A stretch of 64,000 bases of DNA from the NCBI GenBank assembly GCA_933207985.1, contig OW240921.1:109236069-109300068 (forward strand), written 5' to 3'. Numbering within the stretch: the first letter of the stretch is position 1; each line of letters starts with the position of its first letter. The translations under genes and the position numbers were made by a program. This document shows, in pieces, positions 12,025 to 21,102 of the stretch. This DNA is from Pelobates cultripes. Its lineage: Eukaryota > Chordata > Amphibia > Anura > Pelobatidae. A model generated the notes under the pieces. It was not told where the DNA came from and did not search any database. It worked only from the letters and a program-made list of their open reading frames with translations.

Positions 12025-12760
12025 CCATCATTATATTCAAACAAGCCATATTTTATAACTTTCGAAAAAAACATACCCTTTGTACTCAGTGCATTCAATA
12101 AACATTAAGACTAAACCCTTAATTTACTTTCTCTTCTTTTCACACCCCCAAAAAAACCCCAGGAGTTATCGGTTAACACCTCCACCTATTTCCTTGTATT
12201 TATATAAGAGAGTCAGTCTCCGCACAAGGCAGAAAAATCTCAATTACATAGCTAAAAAAACATGCAAAATGAAACCTTATTTTCCAACCAATTTGTGATC
12301 TTCTTAAGTGAAACAAGTGTATACGTAAGCCCATCTATCACCGGTATTTCAAATTATTTTCCCTTAAACGAAGAGTAGCCAGGATCCAACATTTAGTTCA
12401 AACAAGCCATATTATATACGCTAAAAAAAAAAAAAAAAACACTTCCTGTGTGCTCTGTGTTCTCTTTAAATATCAAATTTAGACCTCTTAAAGTGCTATT
12501 TCTGCATTTTCCCAAAGGAGCCCGGAATTAATAGTTAACATATTAAACCTATTCCATTTTAAATATGATAATGAATCAATCTGAATACAAAACAGGAGAT
12601 ATCACCTTACTTTTTCCAATTCTATCCATTATTAAACCATATTTTCCAACCAATTTGTGACCTTTTCGAGTGAATCAAATGTGTGCGTAATCCCATCTTT
12701 CTATAAGTTTGGTTGGGAAGCCCCACCTGTATTTTAGATAATTTTCCCTTAAGCGCAAAG
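12025..12760 (-). repeat. 361-bp tandem duplication in the LINE inter-ORF region
   Basis: Two diverged direct copies offset by about 361 bp. ACAAGCCATAT occurs at 12041 and 12402, the CCAACCAATTTGTGA block near 12283 and 12646, and the ATTTTCCCTTAA block near 12355 and 12740. The right copy includes the 3' end of ORF1, so the left copy is a decayed second ORF1 tail. This explains part of the 1.5-kb spacer between ORF1 and ORF2. Confidence 0.7.
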
Positions 12761-13574
12761 TAGCTGGCAGGAATTGTCTCCTCGCTTTTCTTGTCTGGAA
12801 AGACAAATCCGGGAAGACCCTTATATCATTAAATTTGCCTTGATCTCTTTCCATTTGTCTTGCCGCTTTTAGAATTTTTTCTCTAAAAGAATAGCAGTGA
12901 CAAGCAATGATTGTATCTCTTGGGAGGTCAGCTGGAAGTGTTCTTGGTTTGTAAAGTCGATGTGTTCTTTCAAGAAAGTCCACTTTATCCTCAATATTTA
13001 TTTTAAGAGCTTTAAAAAACTCAGAAAGGTAAGTTGCCAAATTATCTTGTGAGATGGATTCAGGGATGTTTTTTATTCTCAAGTTATTTCTTCTGCCTCT
13101 GTCGTCTATATTTATGGTTCTCTCTTCAAGATCACTTATCTTCGTTTGTTGTTTCTCAATAATCTCACTTTGCTTCTGTAAAAGAAATTCTAGTCTTTCT
13201 ATTTTTTGTTTGTTGACTTTGACTTTTTGTCCGATCTCCAATATATCTTTCTTTAAAGCGGCAAAGCTCCCCTGCATTTCTATTTTTATTTGTTCCAACT
13301 GTAGCTCTAAACATTCTTTTAAGTACACTGGGGTGATGATTTGTCGTTCATCTGAGCGTTCCTTTACCTTAGTATCGCTGAAATCTGCAGTTTCCTTACT
13401 TAAGGCAGCTTTATTTGGAGTTGATATCTGAGAGATTTCTAAGGTGCTTTTATCTGCTGGGGCATTAAAAAAAATGTGAAAGTCTCTTTCCTGTTTATCT
13501 TTTTTTTTCCCGGTCTTTTTTTGGGGGGGAGGTTTCAAATCCTGCCTTTGATCAGCTGTTTTCCTTGTTGCCAT
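12675..13574 (-). CDS. LINE ORF1p, intact 299-residue RNA-binding protein
   Basis: L1-type ORF1 protein, which coats LINE RNA as a trimer and acts as a nucleic-acid chaperone. It opens with a basic, Pro/Lys-rich N-terminus (residues 1-30). A heptad-rich coiled coil follows at about residues 88-152. Next is an RRM-like region starting at RRNNLRIKNIPES (about 161-173), then a C-terminal domain with FPDLSFQTRKARRQFLPA (about 254-271) and YRWGFPTKL. The start is ATG at 13574. The length fits the family, but the C-terminus ends soon after YRWGFPTKL and may be shortened by the adjacent tandem duplication. The frame is uninterrupted, whereas the partner ORF2 is broken. Confidence 0.88.
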   Translation of the reverse strand: MATRKTADQRQDLKPPPQKKTGKKKDKQERDFHIFFNAPADKSTLEISQISTPNKAALSKETADFSDTKVKERSDERQIITPVYLKECLELQLEQIKIEMQGSFAALKKDILEIGQKVKVNKQKIERLEFLLQKQSEIIEKQQTKISDLEERTINIDDRGRRNNLRIKNIPESISQDNLATYLSEFFKALKINIEDKVDFLERTHRLYKPRTLPADLPRDTIIACHCYSFREKILKAARQMERDQGKFNDIRVFPDLSFQTRKARRQFLPATLRLRENYLKYRWGFPTKLIERWDYAHI

Positions 13575-14510
13575 TTTTCGGATCTGATTTCCCTCTTTTT
13601 ATTGGGGAGCTACGTTTAGCCGAAATGCCCTATCTGACGTTTCAAGTTTTTACCACTTTTAAGGAGGTGTTAAATTCTTTAGCTGTTTCCTTCTTATTTC
13701 TTTTCCTCCTTTCTTGCTATCCTTCTTTCTCTTTCTTTACTCAGTTCTGTTTGTACACCGCTTGGCTTCTCCACTTACAGCTTCTCCACTTCAGTACTTT
13801 CAGAGCTGACTATTGAGCAGTGTATGTCTATATTTTTTTCCTTTTAATATATATATATATTTCTGTTTTTCCTCTTCTTTTCTTTCCTTATCCCCCCTTT
13901 TTTTTAAAAATTTTTAAGAGATTGTCCTTTAATTTTTTTTACAACTTCTCCCCTTCAATACATTCAGGGCTGGTTGTTAAACAAAGATTTTTTTATTTTA
14001 TTTTTTTTTTTTAACTTTTCCTTTTTTCCCCTTTTTTTTCTTTTCTTTTCTTTCTTTTTCCAATTTTATTTTTGAGACTGTTCTTTAATGTTTGCAACTG
14101 CTTCAATTTTAACTCATTCAGAACTGGATATTAAACAGTTTTTCTTTTTTTTTTTCTCCCACCTTTAAACCATGCTTTTTAAATGCCTTATTTAGTTTGG
14201 TATTGTCAGTTTCCCAGACTGCTGCTCTGGCGCTCACCTCCTTCCTGGGTATAGGCTTTCAATCTGCCCACAGCTGTACCAAAGAACGCTTCACCTCAGG
14301 GGGCTTAGAAAACTTAGCGACAGCTGTCTCTCCTAGCTGCCAGTGTGGGTCCGGCCAGCATAATCGTGTGAGCAGACACTCGCGTACTCAGGCAGGCGGC
14401 GACTCCATCTTTCCCGTGTGGGACTCCAGCTCAGCTCTGTACGGCGGCGTGTACACTACCCTCCCTGCGTGACGTCAAATCGTCATCCCCACCTCAAAAT
14501 CTCTCCGGTC
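13575..14510 (-). other. probable LINE 5' UTR
   Basis: Sequence upstream of ORF1 on the minus strand. The plus strand is strongly T-rich from 13640 to 14170, so the transcript would be A-rich. From 14190 to 14480 it becomes GC-richer and contains a TGACGTCA palindrome at 14470-14477, which could serve as an internal promoter element. The outer boundary is not defined by a visible target duplication. Confidence 0.5.
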
Positions 14511-15566
14511 ATAAAATCGTTTTTTAATTTTCCAGTTGATACCAAATGCAAGGCTGTCACAGCACAGCTCAGAATACAATGCAAATCATTGTGTGTACCA
14601 TAAGGGAAACATGGAAAGACTGCTGCACAGATAAGTGTGTCTTACACTTCTGTGACAGACAAACCTGTCTCACAGCTGCCACCTTCTCCTAAAAGAACTA
14701 CAACACTACCATTTCCCCCCCTCCAGCTTGTGCCTCCCAGCTCAGCTCTCTCGTCACCTGACCCAAAAGCATACAGAAACCGGCCAGAGAGTCACTGAGG
14801 CACAGTGCACTTGACTGGGTGCTACCCACAAATCTTCTGGAACTGCTGATTAGATCGCGGAGTTGCCGTGGTCCGGTGAAACTCTGACTAGTGTGCTCTC
14901 GGTCCCACACAGTGGCAAGGAGCCTAATCATGCTGGGGCTATAAACACAAGGTAAAGAGCAACCATGGCGGTGACAACCCAGCTACTTGTGGGTACAGCA
15001 CCACAACTTCCCTCTGCTGCACTTCACCACTCCAATAGGGTTAAGTGATGTGAGAAAAAGGAACTCACGGTCAACAAAGTCACAGTTCCACTTTAAAGGG
15101 ACACTCTGCAGTCGCTCTAGTGGTAAATTAAACTGTTTTCTACCTCAGCCAAAGAATATAGTTCTAATTTGGATACAATGAACATTGCTAATGCAATATA
15201 TCAAGTCAAAACCCTTTTACAAAGCACTGGGAAGGGTGGCAGTCATGCTGACACTATAGCCACTACGATAGTTCCTCTTTAACCCCCCAATTTCTGCGTC
15301 AAGGCAATTTAAATAGCAGAAGCTTTATTTGCACTCTAAGTTTTCTAAAGAAACAGCCATCTTTAATGTGTAAGAACTTTAATATGGAAATATGTCAAAC
15401 GTTTTAATTTTATTCTAAAACAAAATGCTGAGATAGGGAGAACCTTGGAGATCCACTTTTTAAGGCTGATGGGAAGCATTTTATTTCGAACAGTCCACAG
15501 CTGTTCCAGTTTTAAAATCCTGGTTTAGATTCTAGTTAAAAATTATATATTTTCTAGTCCTCTTAC
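14511..15566. other. PAFAH1B2 intron 2, no gene seen
   Basis: 14511-15090 has moderate GC and could be the distal LINE 5' UTR or unrelated sequence. 15093-15282 is a short TTAA-flanked element. 15283-15566 is ordinary intron ahead of the coding exon at 15567-15665. Confidence 0.45.
15093..15282. mobile_element. short TTAA-flanked MITE
   Basis: About 190 bp starting TTAAAGGGACACTCTGCAGT and ending CACTACGATAGTTCCTCTTTAA. The ends resemble those of families A to C, but the interior is different and shorter. Confidence 0.5.
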
Positions 15567-15665
15567 CTGAGAAATCCACCGATCATCGCCCTGTACATCA
15601 TTGCCAACAAGAGGCACAGCAGCTGGATTTATATCCCCATGACTCATTTTGCAGCTAAAGTGCCT
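15567..15665 (-). CDS. PAFAH1B2: PAFAH1B2 first coding exon (start codon at 15647)
   Basis: A 99-bp exon with 18 nt of 5' UTR (15665-15648) and 27 codons (15647-15567). The translation starts MSHGDINPAAVPLVGNDVQG and ends GDDRWISQ, matching the N-terminus of the alpha-2 subunit of PAF acetylhydrolase 1b (MSxGDxNPAA, VQGDDRWxSQ). The minus-strand acceptor is TTTCCCTCCGCAG and the donor is CAG/GTAAGA. The exon ends in phase 0, as does the next exon at 6815-6726, about 8.75 kb away. The acceptor shows that at least one untranslated exon lies further right. Confidence 0.95.
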
Positions 15666-16801
15666 CTGCGGAGGGAAAGCAAAATAGGTTGTTAAATGTG
15701 AGCACAAAAAAATGGCCATACACGTAATATTTTATTTTCATGGAAAGAAATAGGTGCCTAGCACCTTTCTGAATATCTGAAATGCAAAACGCGACCCAGT
15801 GGTAGGGAAATCTGCGCTGGGCTCAGGTAAGTAGAGAGTTTTTAAGCCTTTATTTACCACAGCTGGGAGGGGCACGTGGGAGGCATAGGGTGCGATAGTG
15901 CCAGGAATGCAGTTTAGTATTCCTGGCACTATAATATCCCTTTAAAGAAAAATTGCTAAACTTGCACTAGATAAGCTCATCTGGTAAAAAAAACAAATCT
16001 TAAAATCCACCACAGTTACAGCTTGGATATTTTAGCCTCGATTTTGTAATTTCAATTTCAATTGCCTGAACCCCTTGAATTCACCAGGGAATTTCTAGGT
16101 CAAAATAGCAGAGTTGGAGATAATTAGAAATGCCCAGGTCAATAAAATGTCCTTTTGTAAAATAACTGAACATTAACAGAGTTGTTCACTAAAAAGTGAA
16201 TTGCCTTGAATCTAAAAGCAAATAGCATTTTTAAATTCAAAGGACTCTTGACAATTCACACTTTAGCAAATAACCCTATGGGTTTGTAGGGTGTGATTAA
16301 TTTGAGAAATTATTCCAAACCAGAGCCAGGGTTAAAAAAAACTACCACATACACATATACTGTAAATAGCCTGATAAATAGACAATTTCAGGGGTTGAAA
16401 CATAGCCTTATGTGATGGCACAATAAAGGGACTTGAGTGAATTTGCAAACTCAACATGTGTTAGACAATGTATACATCTGTATATATTGCATATTATTCT
16501 GGCTGCAAAAGAAATCAGAATGGGCTATTTAAACCCCACATAAAAATTGGGAGCTGCTTGTCTCCATTCAAACACTATAAATAATTAGCAAAACATGGAT
16601 CAAGACCTATCTCAGAAATTGTTTAGCATATGGACGAGGTGATCCAACATTATTTATAGGTACTGTGGCCATAGCCCTCTTGAATTAAACATGTTAGAAA
16701 AGATGCAACATTGCAGGGCACAACAGGATTTAAAATCAGAACAGCGTAGAGTACATACAGTATCCTAGAAAAAAAAAGTATGTTGTCGCATTGATCTTAT
16801 A
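15666..16801. other. PAFAH1B2 intron 1, no gene seen
   Basis: AT-rich intron. 15890-15950 contains the GTGCCAGGAATGC...ATTCCTGGCAC stem and a CCCTTTAA end, so it is a fragment of the TTAA-MITE type. Nothing else is recognised. Confidence 0.5.
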
Positions 16802-17438
16802 TTAAAAGGATCACTATAGGGTCAGGAACACAAACATGTATTCCTGACCCTATAGTGTTAACACTACCATCTAGCCCCCCTGGGCCCCTCATGCCTCCAT
16901 GAATATAGTAAAAATCTTACTGTATTCAAGCCTGAAGCTGTAAATCTGCATGCTGTTAGACTCAAAAACAAGCAGTCTGCTGACATGTGGTAACCGGATC
17001 CTATCACAGTGCTTCCCCACGGGATTGGTTGAGAGTGACAAAGAGGCAGATCAGGGGCAGAGCCAGCAAGATTCAAACACAGCCCAGGCCAATCAGCATC
17101 TCCTCATTGAGATGAATTGAATCTCTATGATGAAAGTTCAGTGTCTGCATGCAGAGGGAGGAGATACTGAATCACAGGATGCTGTGCACATTGCTGCCCT
17201 GTGCTCTGCTGACAGCAGATCTGAGTGGATGGAGACATATTATGCATCCATCAACTCCGAAGTCCCTCTGGTTCACTCTGAGTGATTGCAACTGGAGGTG
17301 TTCCTAGCTTTCAATGTAAACACTGTATTTTCTCAGAAAATACAGTGTTTACATGAGAAAGGCTGCAGGGAGCTATAGTTCTCACCTGAACAACCTCATT
17401 AAGCTGAAGTTGTTCAGGTGACTATAGTGTCCCTTTAA
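16802..17438 (+). mobile_element. TTAA-flanked MITE, family C
   Basis: Starts TTAAAAGGATCACTATAGGG with a GGGTCAGGAA/TTCCTGACCC hairpin right at the end. It ends CAGGTGACTATAGTGTCCCT then TTAA. An internal AACACTGTATTTTCTCAGAAAATACAGTGTT hairpin is at about 17320-17351. It shares its right end with family A. Non-coding. Confidence 0.75.
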
Positions 17439-17529
17439 ATCATACTATTAGAACAACCATCAAGCAGTATAAATGTTTACTAGTTATCTGATACTATGTG
17501 GGTGTTAACCAAGTTTTGTCTCATTACAA

Positions 17530-19265
17530 TTTATGAGGTACTCCCATTTTTCACGCTTTAACATGCCCACAATGCAAGAAATAAAAAAAGTCCTAGGGAT
17601 AACCCAATACATTCCAAAAACAAGTAGATTAAGTGCATTAGAATTTAATATGGAGGATCTTTCATTAAGAAACTGGCCAAATAGTAATGTAACTAGTATA
17701 GCAGAAATTATGCAAGATGGTAAATTGGTATCATTCCAAACAATTGTTAAAGAGTTTCAAGTTCCTAATAGAGACATTTTTACATATCTAAGGATAAAAA
17801 AACTTTGTACACACAAAAGTTATTAAATTCTCCTTACAAATTACTGAACATATACAAAAGATTTTTAGCTATAAGTCTATTGGTAAAGTAACCTCTAGAG
17901 CTAATCAACTCATAGATATTTTAAATGATAATCCAGTAAAAATAATGAAATTCTGGGAAAAGGATTTAGAATTGGAGATATCCGATATAGAATGGTGTAT
18001 ATCCCCAACACAAATCTATAAGAATATTAACTGTTTAAATTTGATTGAATGTCAATTTAAGGTTCTGAATAAATGGTATCTTGCCCCACTGAGGATATCA
18101 AAGATGTATCGGGAATACAATTCAAATTGTTGGAGATGCGGAAATTATGGGGGATCCTTTATCCATATATGGTGGGCATGTCCTATGGTCAAACCATTAT
18201 GGACTTGGGTAGTCAACATCTTTCAAGAGTTAACGGGTATCATGTTAAATTGGAGTCCTGCAACCGCTCTCCTTCATTTGAAATGAAATTTAAAAACGGG
18301 TAAGGATATATGTATAGCTATTCATTGTCTTATAGCTTCTAAGAACCTAATTGCTAGGAATTGGAGATCTTATTTATTGTTTCAAAAAATTCACTTGATT
18401 AATCAAATTAAGCATCAGTTGCGTATGGAAAAAAACCTCCTAAATTGTCACATAAAGGTTCTTAGAAAAAGATTAACATATGAAATGTGGCTAGACAAAC
18501 TTTAAGGCCTAAAACTATTTGGTTTAAACTTAAATCGGCAAAACTGTATTAAAGGACCACTATAGTGCCAGGAAAACATACTTGTTTTCCTGGCACTATA
18601 GTGCCCTGAGGGTGCCCCCACCCTCAGGGACCCCCTCCCGCCCGGCTCTGGAAGGGGGAAAGGGGTAAAAACTTACCTTTTTCCAGCGCTGGGCGGGGAG
18701 CTCTCCTCCTCCAATCCTCCTTCTCTCCTCCCCGTCGGCTGAATGCGCACGCGCGGCAAGAGCTGCGCGCGCATTCAGCCGGTCACATAGGAAAGCATTC
18801 ATAATGCTTTCCTATGGACGCTGGCGTGCTCTCACTGTGAAAATCACAGTGAGAAGCCCGCAAGCGCCTCTAGTGGCTGTCAATGAGACAGCCAATAGAG
18901 GAAATAGGGGAAGGCTTAACCCATTCATAAACATAGCAGTTTCTCTGAAACTGCTATGTTTATTAAAAAATGGGTTAACCCTAGCTGGACCTGGCACCCA
19001 GACCACTTCATTAAGCTGAAGTGGTCTGGGTGCCTAGAGTGGTCCTTTAAGGTATAAAATTAGTATTTCTTGCTCTGACCGATTCACTGTTTGTATTATG
19101 TTTTGTAATTGTCCTGATTGACTAACTCTTTACGGTATGTGACCATTTTGTATAAAATATTTTAAAGAGCATACTGTTAATGAACTAATGGTCTGATATA
19201 GAGACATAAATGTATTTGAATGTACTTCGTATAATAAAATCAAATTTAAAAAATGATAATAAATA
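17530..19265 (+). mobile_element. L1-like LINE, ORF2 C-terminus and 3' UTR
   Basis: A 5'-truncated LINE. 17533-17826 and 17945-18286 encode the C-terminal part of ORF2, including IFTYLRIK and the Cys/His motif CWRCGNYGGSFIHIWWACP. They are separated by a frameshift and an interruption. The tail (NLIARNWRS) runs to about 18505. A family B MITE sits at 18549-19050, and the 3' UTR continues to an A-rich end (AATAAAATCAAATTTAAAAA) at about 19265. It is related to the minus-strand LINE at 7420-14510. Confidence 0.8.
18549..19050 (+). mobile_element. TTAA-flanked MITE, family B (hairpin chain, best-preserved copy)
   Basis: A 502-bp element bounded by TTAA. Consecutive inverted repeats lie at 18561-18600, 18603-18630, 18786-18816, 18831-18853, 18867-18901, 18914-18978 and 18994-19033. 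Most have arms of 10-19 bp that are perfect or nearly so, with short loops. The interior between the second and third hairpins is GC-rich with CGCGCG-type motifs. It has no transposase. Confidence 0.8.
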
Positions 19266-19573
19266 ATATGCCCACAATGCTCTTGAGTAATAAACAAAAT
19301 ATTTGTGAAAGGTCATTGTCATCCAACCATAAAATATTGTTGTGGATAATTACAACAAAGGTTACAATGTTCTTGGGAGACACAATATGCTAATTTATAT
19401 AATTGTTGCATTAACTATTACGTTTGCTCCAGTTTTGTGCACATGCAACATTTTCCTATGTACAAAACGGTTTCTAACACTTTCATTCATGCTTTTTTTC
19501 CTGCTAGTTCTGTACTGCGTCAAAATAATCTGTCTTTATGTTACTTTTATTTCGTACATATTTTACGCTTCTT

Positions 19574-20556
19574 TTAAAGGGACACCATAATCACAAACAA
19601 CTTTAGCTTAAAGGACCACTATAGTGCCAGGAAAACATACTCGTTTTCCTGGCACTATAGTGCCCTGAGGGTGCCCCCACCCCCGCCGGGCTGGATGGAG
19701 AGGAAGGGGTTAAACTTACCTCTTTCTCCAGCGCCGGGCGGGGAGCTCTCCTCCTCCTCTTTGCCTCCTCTCCTCCTCTTCGGCTGAATGCCCATGCGCG
19801 GCAGGAGCTGCGCGCGCATTCAGACAGTCTCATAGGAAAGCATTCATAATGCTTTCCTATGGACGCTTGCGTTTTCTCACTGTGATTTTCACAGTGAGAG
19901 GCATGCAAACGCCTCTATCGGCTGTCAACAGACAGCCACTAGAGGCTGGATTGACCCTAAAATAAACATAGCAGTTTCTCTGAAACTGCTATGTTTATAA
20001 AAGAAAAGGGTTAACCCTAGCTGGACCAGGCACCCAGACCACTTCATTAAGCTGTGGTCCTTTAATGAAGCAGTTTTGGTGTATAGTCTCTCCCATTTAG
20101 GAGTTAAATCACTTTGTTTATGTAGCCCTAGGCACACCTCCCTACATGGGACTTACACAGCCTTCCTAAACAATTCCTATAAAGAGAGATCTAATGTTTA
20201 CACTTCCTTTATTTCAAATAGGTCTCATTTAGAATTTCTAATCTCCTGCTCTGGTAATGGCTTCCTAGACCCTGCAGGAGCCTCCAGTATGTAATTAACA
20301 TTCAATTTACAGAGCAAAAGATAAACACTTTTAAACTAAGTTATATCTGATTGAAAATGAAACCATTTGCCTTCATGCAGGCTGTGTAAGTCACAGAGAG
20401 GGGAGGTGTGGTTAATGCTGCATAAAAGGAAACAAAAGTGATTTAACTCCTAAATGGCAGTGAATAGATCAGTGAAACCTCTGAGGCATTAATATCTATA
20501 CACCAAAACTGCTTCATTAAGCTAAAGTTGTTTTGGTGACTATGGTGTCCCTTTAA
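19574..20556 (+). mobile_element. TTAA-flanked MITE, family A, with nested family B copy
   Basis: TTAAAGGGACACCATAATCA at the left and GGTGACTATGGTGTCCCTTTAA at the right. Family B is inserted at 19608-20065, at the same internal TTAA used in the copy at 519-1483. Non-coding. Confidence 0.8.
19608..20065 (+). mobile_element. TTAA-flanked MITE, family B, nested inside family A
   Basis: Bounded by TTAA. Hairpin stems are GTGCCAGGAAAAC...GTTTTCCTGGCAC (about 19625-19663), CATAGGAAAGCATT (about 19831-19861) and AACATAGCAGTTTC (about 19967-19999). The orientation is opposite to the nested copy at 555-966. Confidence 0.78.
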
Positions 20557-21102
20557 TACCTCTTGACTTTAGCATTCATTCTATTTGCAAAATAAAACCA
20601 ATAAGTAAACCTGTTCAGAAAAATGAAGAGAGCATTCACTATTTAAAGGATTATTTTTATACATTTAACAGAACGTGTTTATACAATAAACAGAATAATG
20701 TGAATGCAGCTTACCTCTCTCAGAATACCTGCCAGTTTAATAGTGGTAAAAAAAAAAAAAACATATATACATATATATATTTAATTTTTTTTACAAAGAC
20801 ATTGTAAACTTTTCCACCAATATTTGTTTTTAAACATTGGAAGCAATAACTATGTGAACCAAAATGATATATAAGTATAAAAACAATAGAAGAGACTCAG
20901 TGATATTTTGTTGCATATAAGGGAATAATTGAGTGCAAATAGGGAAGAGCAGAAGCAATGCAGTCCCAATAAAATAATGACCCCAACATTTTTATATATA
21001 TAACCCCCATCTTATTCTCAGCACATAAAAAGAGCTTCCCTGCAACATGTAAAATGTATGTTGGGCAGGATTCCTGGTTGATGGCTAGATTTACTACCCG
21101 CA
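20557..21102. other. intronic sequence, no gene seen
   Basis: AT-rich, with an A-run followed by AT repeats at 20749-20782. Nothing else is recognised before the minisatellite. Confidence 0.45.

Larger units (their letters stand above)
7420..14510 (-). mobile_element. long L1-like LINE with intact ORF1 and decayed ORF2
   Basis: About 7 kb of one minus-strand element in PAFAH1B2 intron 2. From 5' to 3' on the minus strand it has a probable 5' UTR (about 14510-13575, with a pyrimidine-rich plus strand), ORF1 (13574-12675), an unusually long spacer with a 361-bp tandem duplication (about 12760-11175), and ORF2 (about 11172-7431) with endonuclease, reverse transcriptase and C-terminal regions in several frames. 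The 3' end lies near 7420. The 5' boundary is approximate and could extend towards 15080. Confidence 0.82.
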
